Assembly (NCBI GenBank): GCA_017893485.1
Contig: CM030362.1
Span: forward strand, 182,054,175-182,118,174
Direction of reading: 5' to 3'
Origin: Hemerocallis citrina
Lineage: Eukaryota > Streptophyta > Magnoliopsida > Asparagales > Asphodelaceae
DNA length: 64,000 nucleotides
In this document: positions 13,381 through 25,780 of the stretch, one piece after another
How the letters are laid out: every line of letters starts with the position of its first letter
How positions within the stretch are numbered: the first letter of the stretch is position 1
The notes under the pieces: generated by a model
The model's database searches: none
Seen by the model: only the letters and a program-made list of their open reading frames with translations
What the model was told of the DNA's origin: nothing
Position numbers and translations under genes: made by a program

Positions 13381-14220
13381 ACCCTGTTCACCTGTTCGTC
13401 ATCCAACCCTAGTCGCCCCTACCTCTTCACCTTCCTCCTGAAAACCCTAGCCTGTGCTTCTTTCCCGCTCATCTCCTACCTCTCGCAACCCATCTCTTCC
13501 TCGCAGCCCTGTGTCCCCTGTCGCGACCCCGACTCCCGTCTCCTTCCCTTCCTTACATCGGCACCCCCATCTCACCACGATTGCACCAACACCTCATTGT
13601 CCCCGTTTTCGACTGCTCAGTCGACAGCACCGCTCCCAGCCATCTCCCCGTCCCAACGCCAGTCGCAGCACAGCTTCCCTGCGCTGTGTGTATCCTCCCG
13701 ACGTCGCGATGATAGCCAGCCATTGCAAGCCCTTGTCTCCTCGCGTCGCGTCGTTTCCCTCACAGCGCCAGCCGTCGTTCCCCCTCGCGACCCCTGCATC
13801 GCGATACCATCCTGTGCGCCCTGCAGCACCCAGGCTCATCACGATGCCGACGACAGCCCCCTCTCCTCTCCCATGTTGTCCTGCTCCTCTTGCAGTGCAC
13901 ACTTTCCCCTCGCCAGTGTTATCCTTGTGTGCTATCCTCCGCAATGACAGCAGCTAAGCCGGTGCCCCTTACCGTTTGCTGTATTGATCAAGTGGGTTTT
14001 GATCACCTTTGATGTGGGTCATTGATCATGGTTTGATCATGTTGGATGTGAGCCCTCCATTTGATTGTGATCTTGATTGATTGATTCTTGGTCGTCCGAT
14101 CTAATCCGAGCATCTTGATCTCTTGATCCAGCCATACGATCTTTCTTGGTCTTGATCGTCATCAAGATCCGTGCTGGGATCCGTTCTCGTTATTCTTTCT
14201 TTGGATTTATCGTCTATACC

Positions 14221-14231
14221 CTAAGGCAAGT
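14221..14231 (+). other. GC-type splice-donor-like site in LTR E4
   Basis: CTAAG/GCAAGTATC, with the intron starting at 14226. It aligns with AAG/GTAAGTAT in E1. Confidence 0.45.
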
Positions 14232-16356
14232 ATCTTCTTGTACATTTCGTTTTCTAGTACAAGCTTTTCCTTGAAAATACTGTAAGTAGATTGTAAATGT
14301 GACTCATCTTTGTTTATTGTTGATGATCTCATGTTTCACCGTATCTGTTACATGAAATAAGAGTCACAATCCTTCGTTAATACACTTGTTCACAACTAGT
14401 ATAATTATGATACATTTTATGCAAAAAGTATCTTATTTGGTTTCTGTCCTGTCTTGGCTTGCTGTTTCGACCCCGATAACACCAGAATATTGACTTGAGT
14501 CCTGAATATGAAACTTAGCCCCAGACGTCTATTTTATTACCCTTTTGACGGAATTGAATTCTGAGTTACGATTTAGGAGATATCGCAGTTTTACTGCTGC
14601 TGTGCCTGTAATCGCAGATTCGTAAAAACTACTACATCACTTTGTTTTGCAATTAATTTAACTATGCTACCTACAAGATAATGACTTAATGTTTTGCATT
14701 CTAAATCTAGACACAATAGAGAATATTCCCTAAGTTTCCTGGATACTGCTGTTTCAGTCCTGTAAACACAATTCTACCAATTCTGGCTGAACATAAATCC
14801 TGTATAGTTTGCTGTTTTGACATATGATGATACAACTTTTATGTAGCTTAATTCTATGCATTGGAACCGGGAAAGAGTCTAGTTTCTAGAACTTCTGACG
14901 GATCCACATTTGCATTCTTGTAGCAACGGAAATCGCAGTTTTGGTGCAGCAACGTCGTGCTATCCAGATTTGGAATTCTCGTCGTTCTTGATATTTTGAT
15001 TTGTTTTGACCCTTGAACATGTATCCTACCTAGTCTAGACTTGTTCCCTATTTTTTATCATGTATACTTGACCTGTTTCGCACACTTTCATGCTTGGTTT
15101 ATAATAATAATAAATAACAAGCCGGGGTTTAAGGGAAAGACCATAGTAGTGGACAATATAGATAAATGTACTCGGAAGGGGGCCCATGTTTCCAAGTACT
15201 TGGTTCATGAACTTGTTTTATATTGAGCGTATTCATGAACCCATTACTTGGTTCATGAACTTGTTGTGCATTCATGAACCCACGGTTGGTTCTTGAACTT
15301 ATTAGTGCATTCACGAACTTGGTTCGTGAACTTGTTACATTATTTTTGTATTCATGAATCCTGCTTGCTTGATACTTGATACCTGAGTACACCACCCTAT
15401 AAAATCCACCACTAGGCATAAACGTAGCTGATTGTATGTAGCAACCATGTAATAAAAGTATGGATGCATGAAGTGCTACCTAGATAGAATTAAACATTAG
15501 ACTTAAAATTAACTTGTCACTTGTACACACTTGATGCCCTACTTGATGCTTGTTACTCGAGACTTGTTACTTGAGACTTTTTACTTCTTGTTACTTGTTA
15601 CTTGACACTTGTACGTGATACTTGTTACTTGATGCTTGATATCATTACATGTTCACTAGCCACTTGTTCTACTACTAGTACTTGTTACCCAATCTTGTCA
15701 CTTGAGTTGTCTTTCTTGCTAGCTAGTTTCTTAAATCCCACTACTTGTTGCATCCCTATTATATTATGTTATACATTGTTGGTTCCGAATCTAGTTCCAT
15801 TTTTCTTGCACTTGTTTTCATACTTTTGCTTGTACTACTTCCGGCCCTAACTTGCACTAAGGGTGTTTGTCTTGTTTTATCTATTTTTCCTTTTTATATT
15901 TATATACAGACTTTGGAGACGAATTGCCTGCTGAAATTGGTGCGTGTTCTAGGCTTCGCTTGGAGAAAAGGCTTGCTTTAATTACTTTGTATTTGAGTTT
16001 ATTAAATTTGTTGCTACTTGAATCTTGTAACAGGCTTATAGTTCCGAGTTTTATCTTTTGATCCAGATTTGAAAACTATTTGGGATATTATTATTTTGTT
16101 TCAATTATTTCTGCTGATTAATAAATTATTCTTGCATGCGTGGTTGTGTATATCTTGTTATATTTTTTGTTATGATGCTAAGTCGAGCCTACATCTTATG
16201 AATGATGAAAATCATTCGCTGGGCTTCGTCTCGCGCTCGTAGTCCGTATTTTTTGAAAGCGGGGCGTGACAGAAAGAGTTCAACCAGAATGAATACTCAG
16301 GAAAAATAAATACAATACAAAAATACAAGAAAAGGGAATATAGAAGTTACACCTGC

Positions 16357-17663
16357 TCAAGCCCAGCATTGAAGGGGAAGTCTCGGAACTCAGGGTAATC
16401 ACTAATCCAGTACACGAGAACAATTGGATGAAGCCTTTGTATGAATTCCTCCACAAGGGAATCCTCCCCCATGATCCTAAGGAAGCCAGAAAGGTTCGAG
16501 TGAGGGCAGAGCAGTACACACTCATCGAATGAATTATTTATAAACTCTTTTACACTCTAGTGGATGGCAGACCCTACCTGCGGTGCCTCTCCCCTGAGGA
16601 GGCCTAGTATGCTTTGAAAGAAGTTCACATGGGGATTGGAGGCGGTCATATGGGAGCTAGATCCTTCGATCGCAAGATCCTCAATCATAGATATTTTTGG
16701 AATGTCCTCCTCAACGATGCACAGGAGTATGTCCACCAGTGCACATCTTGACAAAGATTCACATCAATCAAATGAACACCCCAAGCCGAGCTTAGTTCCA
16801 TGTCAATCCCAATCCTTTTTTCCATGTGGGTGAGGGATCTACTCGGACCGTTCCCCCAGCAACATGACAAGGAATCTTCCTCGTGGTAGCCATTGATTAT
16901 CTCTCTAAGTGGATCGAGGAAGTACTACTAGCAACCATCACAGAACATAGAGTCCAACAGTGCTTTTGGAAGAACATCGTATGTCAGTTCAGCATCCCCC
17001 GGATCCTAGTAACATACAATGGAACTTAGTTTGCCACTAAGGTGTTCTGTGAATTCTACGCCAACCTAGGGATCTAGCAACGATTCTCCTCCATATCCCA
17101 TCCTTCGTCCAACGATCAAGCGAAGAACCCTACTAGATAGATCCCTGACGGCCTCAATAAGAGACTCAACGAATCACCCAAGGGGTTATTGGTCGATGAG
17201 CTCTCAAGTGTACAATGGTCCTGTAGAACCACTAAAAGAACCCCAACAGGAGAATCACCTTTCAACCTCACTTAGGCTCTGAAGCCCTAATCATCCTCAA
17301 GGTCGGACTACCCTCTCCCCGCCTACCCTCCTTCAACGGAGAACAGAACTCCATTGATCTCAAGGGCAATCTCAAACTCATCAAGGAAGTCTGCAAGAAA
17401 TCTACCTTGAGAAGACAAATTTATCAGCAAAAGCGAAATTCTACAAAAAGAATGTCTGCCTGGCCAACCTAAAAGAAGGAGGCCTAGTCCTTCAGAAACT
17501 AGAAATCTCTGATCTCCTCAAGAAGGGCATGCTCGCTCCCAACTGAGAAGGGCCATACAAGATCTCCAAAGTAGTCCGCCCAATGGCGTACCCACTTGGA
17601 GACCCAGGGGGAAAGAAGATGTCGAGGACATGGAACGTTGAACACCTGATGAAGTACCACGAC
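16357..17663 (+). pseudogene. int: Integrase remnant of F
   Basis: Gypsy integrase in fragments: a linker equivalent to LKPSIEGE at 16357, DPKEARKVR near 16470, then the zinc-binding HHCC region (GHMGARSFD, HRYFWN, HQC, about 16640-16745). Next are the core start (MWVRDLLGPF near 16815) and the C-terminal part (KEGGLVLQKLEISDLL, EGPYKISKVV, MSRTWNVEHLMKYH) up to 17658. Stops and frameshifts are frequent, and the catalytic triad cannot be read in one frame. E2 enters after ACGAC at 17659-17663, close to where pol of element C ends. Confidence 0.8.
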
Positions 17664-18142
17664 TGTCATGCCCCGCTTCCTAAAATAAGGAAGTACGGGT
17701 ACGCAACTAATGCCCAACAAATGATATAAGTATATCAACTCATATAATCCATAAGTTGTACAATACCAATAAGCTCAACAAAAAAAAAATCACATGAACA
17801 ATAATAGAATACAATAACCAGTATCTGAGATACAAGAACTTAAAAAATAACCGAGAATATACAATACAGTAAACAGTCCACCAAGTTCCATTAGTATCCC
17901 ATCGTCTGTACATGTATAAACATTAACTGAAATGGTGGGGGTATCTGTTAAAGCAAACTTCGGATTGTAGGTACCAACAAGCAGTAAAACAATAAGGTAC
18001 GACATTACAAAGAAGAAGGAAACAAGGTACTGGAACGATACAAGAAACAATTGTAAACTTGTAAACGAGAAACATGAAAACAGAACTTCAAGGTATAATC
18101 AATTAGTATGTTGTGGTCAATAGTCAATAACAGGATCAATAA
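17664..18142 (-). repeat. LTR E2, left part
   Basis: Starts TGTCATGCCCCGCTTCC and runs parallel to the first 480 bp of E1 (ATGATATAAGTAT, then a CCATAAG.TGTACAAT segment). It is cut at 18142 by LTR D and resumes at 58782. The expected TSD is ACGAC (17659-17663); the partner lies beyond the readable part of E2. Confidence 0.85.
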
Positions 18143-19209
18143 TGTAACGCCCCAAATTCCAAATACATGTAATTCGTAGAACAACATGATCTTTTACTTC
18201 AATTCGTACAATTTTACAAGGAATTTAAAACCTTTTCATTACACATTGTCTGTTACAAAAAATACACAGTGGAACTTACAACAAAAACATACAACTTCAA
18301 CATTCAACAATTTCAATATGGAAGTAATCATCAGTATCAATTCATCATTATGCCTTTTTGCTAATCCAAGTCCTGCACAAGAAAACTGTGGGCACGTCAG
18401 TTGCATACAATAGACGCAATCCTATAATACAGCGATTCTCTTACGTTAGCAAACCCAAACTTAAATGCACAATACAGTGTAAAAAATGACTGTCCTAAAC
18501 ATGTCAGTTTATGAAATGATCTTAATGCCTAATGCAGACATTACACTACGATGCACTAATGAATACTTGTTCGGATTCTATGCATCTCGTACTACATAGA
18601 TCCGAGGGCAAGCCCTTCCGTTCTCCACATTATAAGGTTCAATCCATCGCCATGCACAACCTACTACGGTAACAAAAGCAAGTTTTAGAAATTCCACGAG
18701 CACGGATTCCAGTCCTGGAATCCACCGTCAGGCTATACAGAATCCTTATCGTGTGAACATCCCACAAGTGCCACTATAGCCCCGGTATATACATATATAA
18801 TGGTGATCTGCCTCCCATCCGCGGGACTACTCTTGATCCTGGAATCCATCGTCAAATCAATCGTAGTCCGGATTTAATTAAGGCTCGTCTCACCTCGCAA
18901 GCAACCATAGTCCAGGAATCCACCGTCTAACTGGGTCTATAGTTCAGGAATCCACTGTTAGACTATATAGATGCGCCCCACTTACGTTTGTCCAATTTTC
19001 ATCACATCTTCTCCTAGTGCCTATTCTTAAATTTGAAACATGAATAATAATACCACCTAGAGTTAGCTTACCCTCCTACCGGTCTTAAACAATATAACAA
19101 GAATGATAGCCCATATTAGCTACTTCTCAAATCAGTTAATCACTTTCATAACTTTGCCGGTACCTGGGTCTCACATAGCCTCTAGATTAACATCTTTCAG
19201 GTTCAACAT
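18143..19209 (-). repeat. LTR D, left part (same family as LTR B)
   Basis: Starts TGTAACGCCCCAAATTCC, parallel to TGTAACGCCCCGAATCCC of LTR B. The same landmarks follow (GGATTCTATGCATC and ACTACATAG, a GAGGGCAAGCC stretch, CTAGAGTTAGC). It is interrupted by element C at 19209 and resumes at 56559. Flanking bases AATAA (18138-18142) and AATGA (58777-58781) fit a 5-bp TSD with one transition. Excluding C it is about 3.29 kb, close to the 3,314 bp of LTR B, so D is a solo LTR. Confidence 0.88.
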
Positions 19210-19445
19210 TGATATGGATAAAAATGAGATTAAATCGGGACCGTTCAAATCAGGTACAGATCTTAAATCTTACAGGGACAGAATGGTAATTTCACCTACA
19301 AACGGTTCCGAAATGGGAAACGGGTCTCTTCTTCAGGGCCTAACAACCCATAAACGGATCTGACCTATTGGAAACAGGTCCCAACCCATTGCAGGCCTAT
19401 TCAGAATGACAGGGAGGAACCCAGATTCGTCCTCATCCTTAAGAG
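19210..19445 (+). repeat. 5' LTR of element C, part 1
   Basis: Aligns from TGATATGGATAAAAATG with the 3' LTR at 55977, with roughly one difference per nine bases by eye. It is cut at AAGAG (19441-19445) by copia S and continues at 29257. Confidence 0.93.
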
Positions 19446-20826
19446 TGTTGATTCTTGGTTTTGATGCCTACAACACAATACAAAGTTGTTCTACCACATA
19501 TCTCTTATAGAGTGTATCAAAGTCAATACCATGGTGAAATACACAAAGGCAACACAATCTGATGAAGCTTTCAATAGTAATTGATTAAGCTTCAAGACAT
19601 CAAGACAAAGGCTCAAGATCAAGGCAAAGACTCAAGTTCAAGACAAGATTCAAAGTGCTTCGAATATTTAAACAAAGTGTCTTGTAATATTTTTTTTTCT
19701 TTGAGTCTTAGAAACTTGTAATAGCCTTGTCACACACACACTCACACATACTTTAAATAATCTGAGCGTTTTACAAAATAAAAATGTCATGAATAAGTTC
19801 AGCTGTATGAATACCAATCGACCGCTCCTTGAAACCAGTCGACTGTCATAGTACGAAACTGCTTGAACTCATACAAGCTCTGGTCAGTCGACTCATTATG
19901 GCAACCCAGTCGACCGTTCAAGCCATTTCGACTGCTTTCTGAATTTAAAATTTGTTTTTCGAATTCAAATCTTTTATATATCCATTTTATTACGGTTTAT
20001 GGAACTGTTTTACAACGTTCCTTGATTCTTACTCTATAAATAGAGTATAGAAATCATTTTGGAAAAGGTTCCAAGCATTCTTTAACTTTCAAGTCGTTTG
20101 TTTTCAATAAGAACAAGTATTTCAAAAGCATACAAACTCTCTAAGACTTGGTTCTCTACATTTCAGTCTAATAAAACATTGATTTCGTTTTAGACTGAAT
20201 TCAGAAGTTGACCTAATAGCCACTATACAAAAGCACTATCACATACAAGGCTATAAGTTGTTATAAACTCAATTTTTGTTGTTGTTTTCACTCTCGGGTT
20301 ATGAGAGTTGTCCTCTCGGTTGGAGAGTAGGACTTTTGGTTTTAGAGTCGGTTTCACTATAGGGTGTAGAGTGGGTTTGCTCTCTCTAGTGGTGAGAGAG
20401 GTCTACGGATTTGACATTGTTGTTGTCAAAGGCCATAGAGTATTCTTGTACTTTTTCAAGAACAGTGGAAAATCTCATGTGGATTGCTTGGGGACTGGAT
20501 GTAGGTCGGGAGGACCGAACCAGGATACATCGTTGTATTTGGCTGTGATTGACTCTCTGTGATTGTATTCTCTCAACTTGGAATTTCAATCTCTCTGAGT
20601 TTTATTTCAAAAACATGTCTAGTAAGTCGACTGGTTTTCCGCTATAAGTCAACTGATCAGATTTGTAACTCTTCAGTAAAATACTCTTCTTATCTGACGC
20701 AACAGTCGACTGTATATCTATTTTCAGTCGACTTAACAGTACAAAAAGTTTAAGTTTTCAATTAATTTTTAAACAACACTATTCACCCCCCTCTAGTGTT
20801 ATTTGCCTTGCCTACAGCATCCAACA
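19446..20826 (+). repeat. 5' LTR of copia S
   Basis: TGTTGATTCTTGG...GCATCCAACA, 1,381 bp, with its partner at 27861-29251. Contains six GTCGAC sites and a TATA box at 20035. Confidence 0.95.
20035..20042 (+). promoter_or_regulatory. TATA box of copia S (5' LTR)
   Basis: CTCTATAAATAGAG, conserved in the 3' LTR at 28461-28468 (CTCTATAAATATAG). Confidence 0.75.
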
Positions 20827-20828
20827 CT

Positions 20829-20840
20829 TGGTATCAGAGC
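20829..20840 (+). other. Primer binding site of copia S (initiator tRNA-Met)
   Basis: TGGTATCAGAGC, two bases after the LTR end, is the standard complement of plant tRNA-iMet. Confidence 0.95.
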
Positions 20841-20853
20841 CTGCTTGAGTGCA

Positions 20854-22344
20854 ATGGCATTTACTTCAATTTCATGACAATACCATGAAGGCCAATCCAC
20901 ACAAAGGCCACCCCTATTCGATGGAACAAATTATAACTATTGGAAGTGTAGAATGAAGATCTACCTTTAGTCCATCAACTATGAAATTTGGAACATGACT
21001 GAAATAGAATTCACCGCTCCTACAATTCTCTATGCACAAAGGAATGATGACATAAAGAGAAACACAATGAACAATGCAAAGGCGATGAATGCTTTATTCT
21101 GTGCATTTACCAAAGAGGAGTTCAATCCTGTGTCAAAAGCAACAACGGCTCATCAAATTTGGCACACACTCGAGGTAACTCATGAAGGTAATAATAAGGT
21201 TAAAGAATCTAAGATATCTGATCTTGTTCACAGGTTTGAGATGTTCCGTATGAAGGAGAGCGAGAATGTGTCAGACATGATAACACGGTTCACGGATATT
21301 ACAAACTCTCTTGTGGCCCTTGGAAAGACGTACTCGCAAGCAGAAATGGTGAGGAAAGTTCTTCGTGCCCTAACCCCCGAATGGGAGAAGAAGACCACCG
21401 CCATACAAGAAGCCAACAATTTAACACAACTCTCTCTTGAGAATCTTGTGGATAATCTTATGGCATACGAAGTAGAACTTGAAGAATGCAAGAAGGATCT
21501 AGAACCTCAACAAGAAAAGAAAAAGACACTCGCTTTCAAGGCCATGTCGGATTCCGAAGATGAAGAAGAAATAGCCATGTTCACTAGAAAGTTCAAAAAT
21601 TTTTTACGAAATGGTAAATTTAATTCCATGTTTAAAGATACTAATGAACTTTCTACTTGTTTCAAGTGTAACAAGACAGGTCATATGAAGAAGGATTGCC
21701 CATTAGAAAATGCGAAATCAAAAGGGAAGGCTCCCAACTTCAAGAAGGATAAGTACACAAAGAACAAGTATATGAAGAATAAGAAGGCATATCAAGCAAG
21801 TTGGGATGATAGCGACTCTTTATCAGAAGAAGAGAATGAGGAGTTAAATGAAGTATCGAACATATGTTTCATGGCTACACAAAACGATGTAAGTGAAAAC
21901 TTTGATTCAAATGACTTATTAGATGCTTTCAATGAAGTTTTTCAAGAACTTAAGAAGGAGAAAATTAGAGTTAAAAATTTAGAGAAAGTCAATCAAACAC
22001 TTTCTCAAGAAAATCTTCACTTAAATGTTGAAGTCAAATCTTTAAATTTTCGACTTTCAGATTTGGATGTATATCTTGTATCTCTTAAAAAAAATTATGA
22101 AGAGACATCCAAGAATGTATCTAAATTTAACAAAGGAAAGGAGAATTTAAATGAAGTTCTCCAAAATCAAGTTCAATTTAATAAAAGATTTGGACTTGGT
22201 TTTCAAAAGACTCTTGAAAAACATCATTCTTCTAAGAATACTAGTAGTAATAAGACTGATTCTATTTCCAGTGTGAAGAACAAATTATATGAGTTTTTGA
22301 GAAACCAAATACTATTGTTTTTCATGAAAATAGTAATTCTGTAG
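20854..22344 (+). pseudogene. gag: Gag of copia S (two in-frame stops near the N-terminus)
   Basis: The frame starts at ATG 20854, just after the PBS, and runs to 22344 with stops only at 20875 (TGA) and 20962 (TAG). Domains: an N-terminal FDGTNYNYWK motif of copia Gag (about codons 24-33), a UBN2-like core with ALGKTYSQAEMVRKVLRAL (codons 160-178), a CCHC zinc knuckle CFKCNKTGHMKKDC (21658-21699), and a long Asn/Lys/Glu-rich C-terminal coiled coil (codons 350-450). Gag would coat the RNA in cytoplasmic particles. From 20995 the frame is open for 449 codons, so this is the best-preserved gene of the element. Confidence 0.88.
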
Positions 22345-22710
22345 TTCAGACCAGTCGACCAAACCCTAATGTAAGTCGTCTGTCTAGAGGTTTGGAGTCT
22401 TATTCAAAGAGACGAAAATCTTAGATAAGTCGACCTATTTCACCTTCCAGTCGACTGACTTCTCATAACAGTTGACTGAAATGTACAATAAAGTCGACTA
22501 GACAGACTAAAAACATTTAGGTTCCAGTCAACCTGTGTCTAAACGATAGAATTACTTATATAAATTCTTATGTTCTTAATGGTAATTCTATAAATTATAT
22601 TCCTGCTTTTGGTGGTAAATCAAACTCACTTTAGGTTTGGTTTCCGAAAAACTAATCCCTTTCGGACCCAATGAAAAGGGTACCATATTCACAATGTTTA
22701 TTTTATAGAT
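22345..22710 (+). other. Gag-pol spacer of copia S with clustered AGTCGACT motifs
   Basis: Between the Gag stop and the protease there are four GTCGAC sites and several one-base variants (GTCGTC, GTTGAC, GTCAAC) within about 190 bp (22340-22530). No conserved protein is evident; the frame is broken. Confidence 0.7.
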
Positions 22711-22990
22711 AACTAAAAGAGAATGTTGGATACATGACAGCGGATGCTCCAAGCATGTGACTGGTCATGCTAATCTTCTTTCTTCCATACAAGAGATAGA
22801 TGGAGAAACAGTCACATTCGGTGACAACAACAAAGGGAAGGTTATTGGAATAAGCATGGTCGGTAAGAACACTAACCCTACTATAGAAGAAGTATTTCTA
22901 GTTAGTGGATTAAAGCATAAGCTGTTAAGTATTAGCTAACTTTGTGATAAGGGATATAAAATTGTTTTTGAAAAAGATGCATGTTTAATA
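22711..22990 (+). pseudogene. Aspartic protease of copia S
   Basis: The copia-type active site reads WIHDSGCSKHVTGH, with the catalytic DSG at 22736-22744, followed at about 50 residues by the VSGLKHKLLSIS motif, then a TAA where the family normally has Q and LCDKG. This protease would cut the Gag-Pol polyprotein. It precedes integrase, as expected for Ty1/copia. Confidence 0.88.
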
Positions 22991-23109
22991 TATGATTCAT
23001 CTATGCAAAATTTTATTTTTCAAGGTTTTAGGAAAAACAACATTTATGAGTTATGCTTAAAAACAAATGAATTTTCTAATGGTTTTTGCTTAGTAGCTTC
23101 TAACAATGA

Positions 23110-24019
23110 TTCTTAGCTTTGGCATAAGAGATTGATCATGTAAATATGAAAAATATTGCTAAATTGTCTAAATACAACTTAGTTAAAGGATTGCCAATAC
23201 TATCTTTTAAGAAAGATAAGTTATGTGATGCATGTCAACTAGGAAAACAAGTCAAATCTACTTTTAAGATAAAAAAAAATGATTTCTACTAGTAGGCCTC
23301 TCGAATTAATCTATATGGATTTATTTGGTCCTACTAGAGTCGCTTTTTTAAATAAAAGTAAATATATATTTGTTTTAGTAGATGATTTTTCAAGATTTAC
23401 ATGGGGTTTCTTTTTAAAATATAAATATGATGCCGTTGAAGAATTTGCAAATTTCTGCAAATGAATTCAAAATAAAAAATCTCTAACCACAGTCACTATT
23501 AAAAATGATCATGGTGGAGAACTTGAGAATGAAACGTTTTCAGAATATTGCAACAAGAATGGTATAACACATTTATTTGTATTTCCTAGAGCTTCACCAC
23601 AAAATGGAGTGTTCGAAAGAAAGAATAGGACATTGCAAGAGTGTGCACGTACTATGCTTGTTGAAAGCAATTTGCCTAAGTACTTCTGGGCTGAAGCTGT
23701 TTCTACAGCATGTTATATTTTAAATAGAATATTGATTAGGCCTAAGCTTAAGAAAACTTGTTATGAACTATTCTATGAAAGAATTCCTAAAGTATCATAT
23801 TTTAAAGTATTTGGATGTAAGTGTTTCATATTAAACACTAAAGATAATTTAGATAAATTTTATGCTAGATCTAATGAAGGTATCTTCACTGGATACTCCA
23901 ATAGGAGTAAGGCATATAGAACTTTCAATAAGTCAACTTTGACGATTGAAGAATCTATGCATGTTTTATTTGATAAATCCTTGCCTTCATCTACTGTTAT
24001 TGAAGATGACGAAATTTAA
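23110..24019 (+). pseudogene. int: Integrase of copia S
   Basis: The GAG-pre-integrase HHCC region is recognisable (LWHKRL at 23116, CDACQLGK at 23230), followed after a frame change by the core: YMDLFGP with the first Asp, VDDFSRFTWGFF, NDHGGE with the second Asp (23504-23521), and the SPQNGVFERKNRTLQE segment with the catalytic Glu (23596-23641). The downstream GYSNRSKAYR region is also present. A TGA at 23462 and at least one frameshift break it, but all three catalytic residues are readable. It would insert cDNA into the chromosome. Confidence 0.88.
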
Positions 24020-24329
24020 TCATCACCTTTAAATAACGTTATTAAATCAATAGAGCAAACTACCCTAGACAAGTCGACTGATAAGGATCTCATGTCAAGT
24101 GATGTGAATCAGTCAGCTGATGGACTTGTTAAGTCGACTGATCCTGTTGTGATGACTCAAACTTTACCAAAAGTGTTTGCTGAAGTTAGAGATCATCCTC
24201 ATGACTTAATAAATGGTGAAATTTCACGTGGTATTCAAACAAGATCTCATGTTAACATGATTTCTCATACGGGTTTCTTGTCAAATTTTGAACCGAAGAA
24301 CATACAAGAAGCTTGTGAGAATGAATTTT

Positions 24330-25080
24330 GAATAATTGCCATGTAAGATGAACTTAACCAATTTATAAGAAATGATGTATGGGATCTAGTTCCACGACCT
24401 CCTGGTCATACTATAATTGGTACCAAATGGGTATTTAAGAATAAGTTAGATGAATCAGGATAAGTTGTTAAAAATAAGGCTAGATTAGTTGCTCAAGGAT
24501 ATAATCAAGAAGAAGGAATCGATTTTGGTGAAAAATATGCTTCTGTTGTTAGACTAGAATCAATTAGGATCATATTATCTTTTGCGTGTTTTATGAATTT
24601 TACACTTTTCCAAATGGATGTTAAAAGTTCTTTCTTGAAAGGATTTATTAAGGAAGATGTTTTGTTAAGCAACCACCCGGTTTCGAACATGAACAATTCC
24701 CAAACCATGTTTTTAAATTGAAAAAAGCTTTATATGGTCTTAAACAAGCACCTCGTGCTTGGTATGATCGGTTAAAAATTTTTCTCTTAGAAACTGGTTT
24801 TGAGATAGGTAAAGTAGATACTACCTTGTTTATTAGGATAATAGAAACAGATATTCTAATCATACAAATATATGTAGATGACATCATTTTTGGATCTACC
24901 AATAGTAATCTCTGTCAAGAGTTTGCTAATACCATGAAAAATGAGTTTGAGATGAGTCACATGGGTGAACTCAATTATTTTCTTGGACTACAAATAAAGC
25001 AGTCACAAAATGGCATATTTATTAATTAAGAAAAATATGGTAAGGAATTACTCAAACGGTTTGGCATGGATAGCACTAGT
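24330..25080 (+). pseudogene. pol: Reverse transcriptase of copia S
   Basis: RT landmarks in order: GTKWVFKNKLDESG followed by a stop, KARLVAQGYNQEEGIDF, the QMDVKSSFLKG segment (canonical A instead of S), then after a frame change KALYGLKQAPRAWYDRL. The catalytic YVDD is at 24871-24882, then LNYFLGLQI. A TAA ends this stretch at 25027. The integrase-RT spacer (24020-24330) carries two GTCGAC sites and no recognisable domain. Confidence 0.88.
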
Positions 25081-25169
25081 AGTAAGACCACACCTATGGC
25101 TACTACTACAACACTTGACAAAGATGATTTAGGTAAGAGTGTCGATAAAAAACGTTGGCTTACTCTTAT

Positions 25170-25780
25170 ATATAACTGCTAGTAGACCAAATATTATGTT
25201 TAGTATATGTTTGTGTGCTAGATATCAGTAAAATTCCAAAGAATCTCACTTAAAAGCTGTGAAACGTATTTTAAGATACATTAAAGGCACGTCTGAATAT
25301 GGTTTGTTTTATCCACACACCGATAATTTTCAACTTTTGTCGTATAGTGACGCTGATTTTGCTGGTAGTAAAACTGATTGTAAAAGTACTAGTGGAACTT
25401 GTCGCTTTTTGGGACATTCACTAGTATCTTGGTGAAATAAAAAGCAAAATTCCGTATCCCTATCTACTACAGAAGATGAATATATTGCTGCAAGTTTGGC
25501 TTGTGCCCAAATTTTGTGGATGAAACAAACTTTATTAGATTATGGTATTTCATTTTCAAAACCTGCTATAATGTGTGATAATACCAGTGCTATTATTCTA
25601 TCTAAAAATCCAGTTCGACACTCACGTACAAAACATAATGATATTCGACATCATTTTCTATGTGATCATGTTTTAAAGGGAGATATAACTTTGGATTTTA
25701 TTTCTACTGATGAACAAGTAGCAGATATATTTACAAACCACTTAAGGAAGACACTTTTATCAACTTTAGAAGAGAACTAG
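25170..25780 (+). pseudogene. RNase H of copia S
   Basis: The N-terminal part is scrambled by frameshifts. From about 25345 the copia RNase H is clear: SDADFAGSKTDCKSTSG, a stop in place of W at 25434, then STTEDEYIAASLACAQILWM, CDNTSAI and RHSRTKHNDIRHHF. The last 94 codons are open to a stop at 25780. The enzyme would remove RNA from the RNA-DNA hybrid. Confidence 0.88.

Larger units (their letters stand above)
12773..16271 (+). repeat. Solo LTR E4, inverted relative to E3
   Basis: 3,499 bp, TGTAATCCCTG...GGGGCGTGACA, with perfect TSDs GAAAG (12768-12772 and 16272-16276) inside E3. Coding sense is plus: TATATATAAA at 13371, a GC-rich pyrimidine-rich leader 13400-13960, a donor-like AAG/GCAAGT at 14226, then AT-rich sequence with TTACTTG-type short repeats (15500-15700) and TTCATGAAC repeats (15200-15380). 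The GC-rich leader keeps several overlapping open frames, including one of 167 codons, which I attribute to composition and not to a gene. With E3 it forms a long inverted repeat. Confidence 0.92.
9524..16351 (-). repeat. Solo LTR E3 (chromovirus type), split by inverted LTR E4
   Basis: Begins TCTCACGCCTCGC (canonical second base changed) and ends AGAAGTTACA at 16351, between perfect TSDs CCTGC (9519-9523 and 16352-16356) in the RNase H/integrase linker of F. Without E4 and one copy of E4's TSD it is about 3.32 kb. Coding sense is minus, so its own 5' 75 bp are now stranded at 16277-16351, beyond E4. It shares with E1 and E2 the segment around 10280-10380, the CAAGTAT-type short repeats (10130-10460) and the GC-rich leader (12000-12350), which ends in a (GA)n run. 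Confidence 0.88.
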
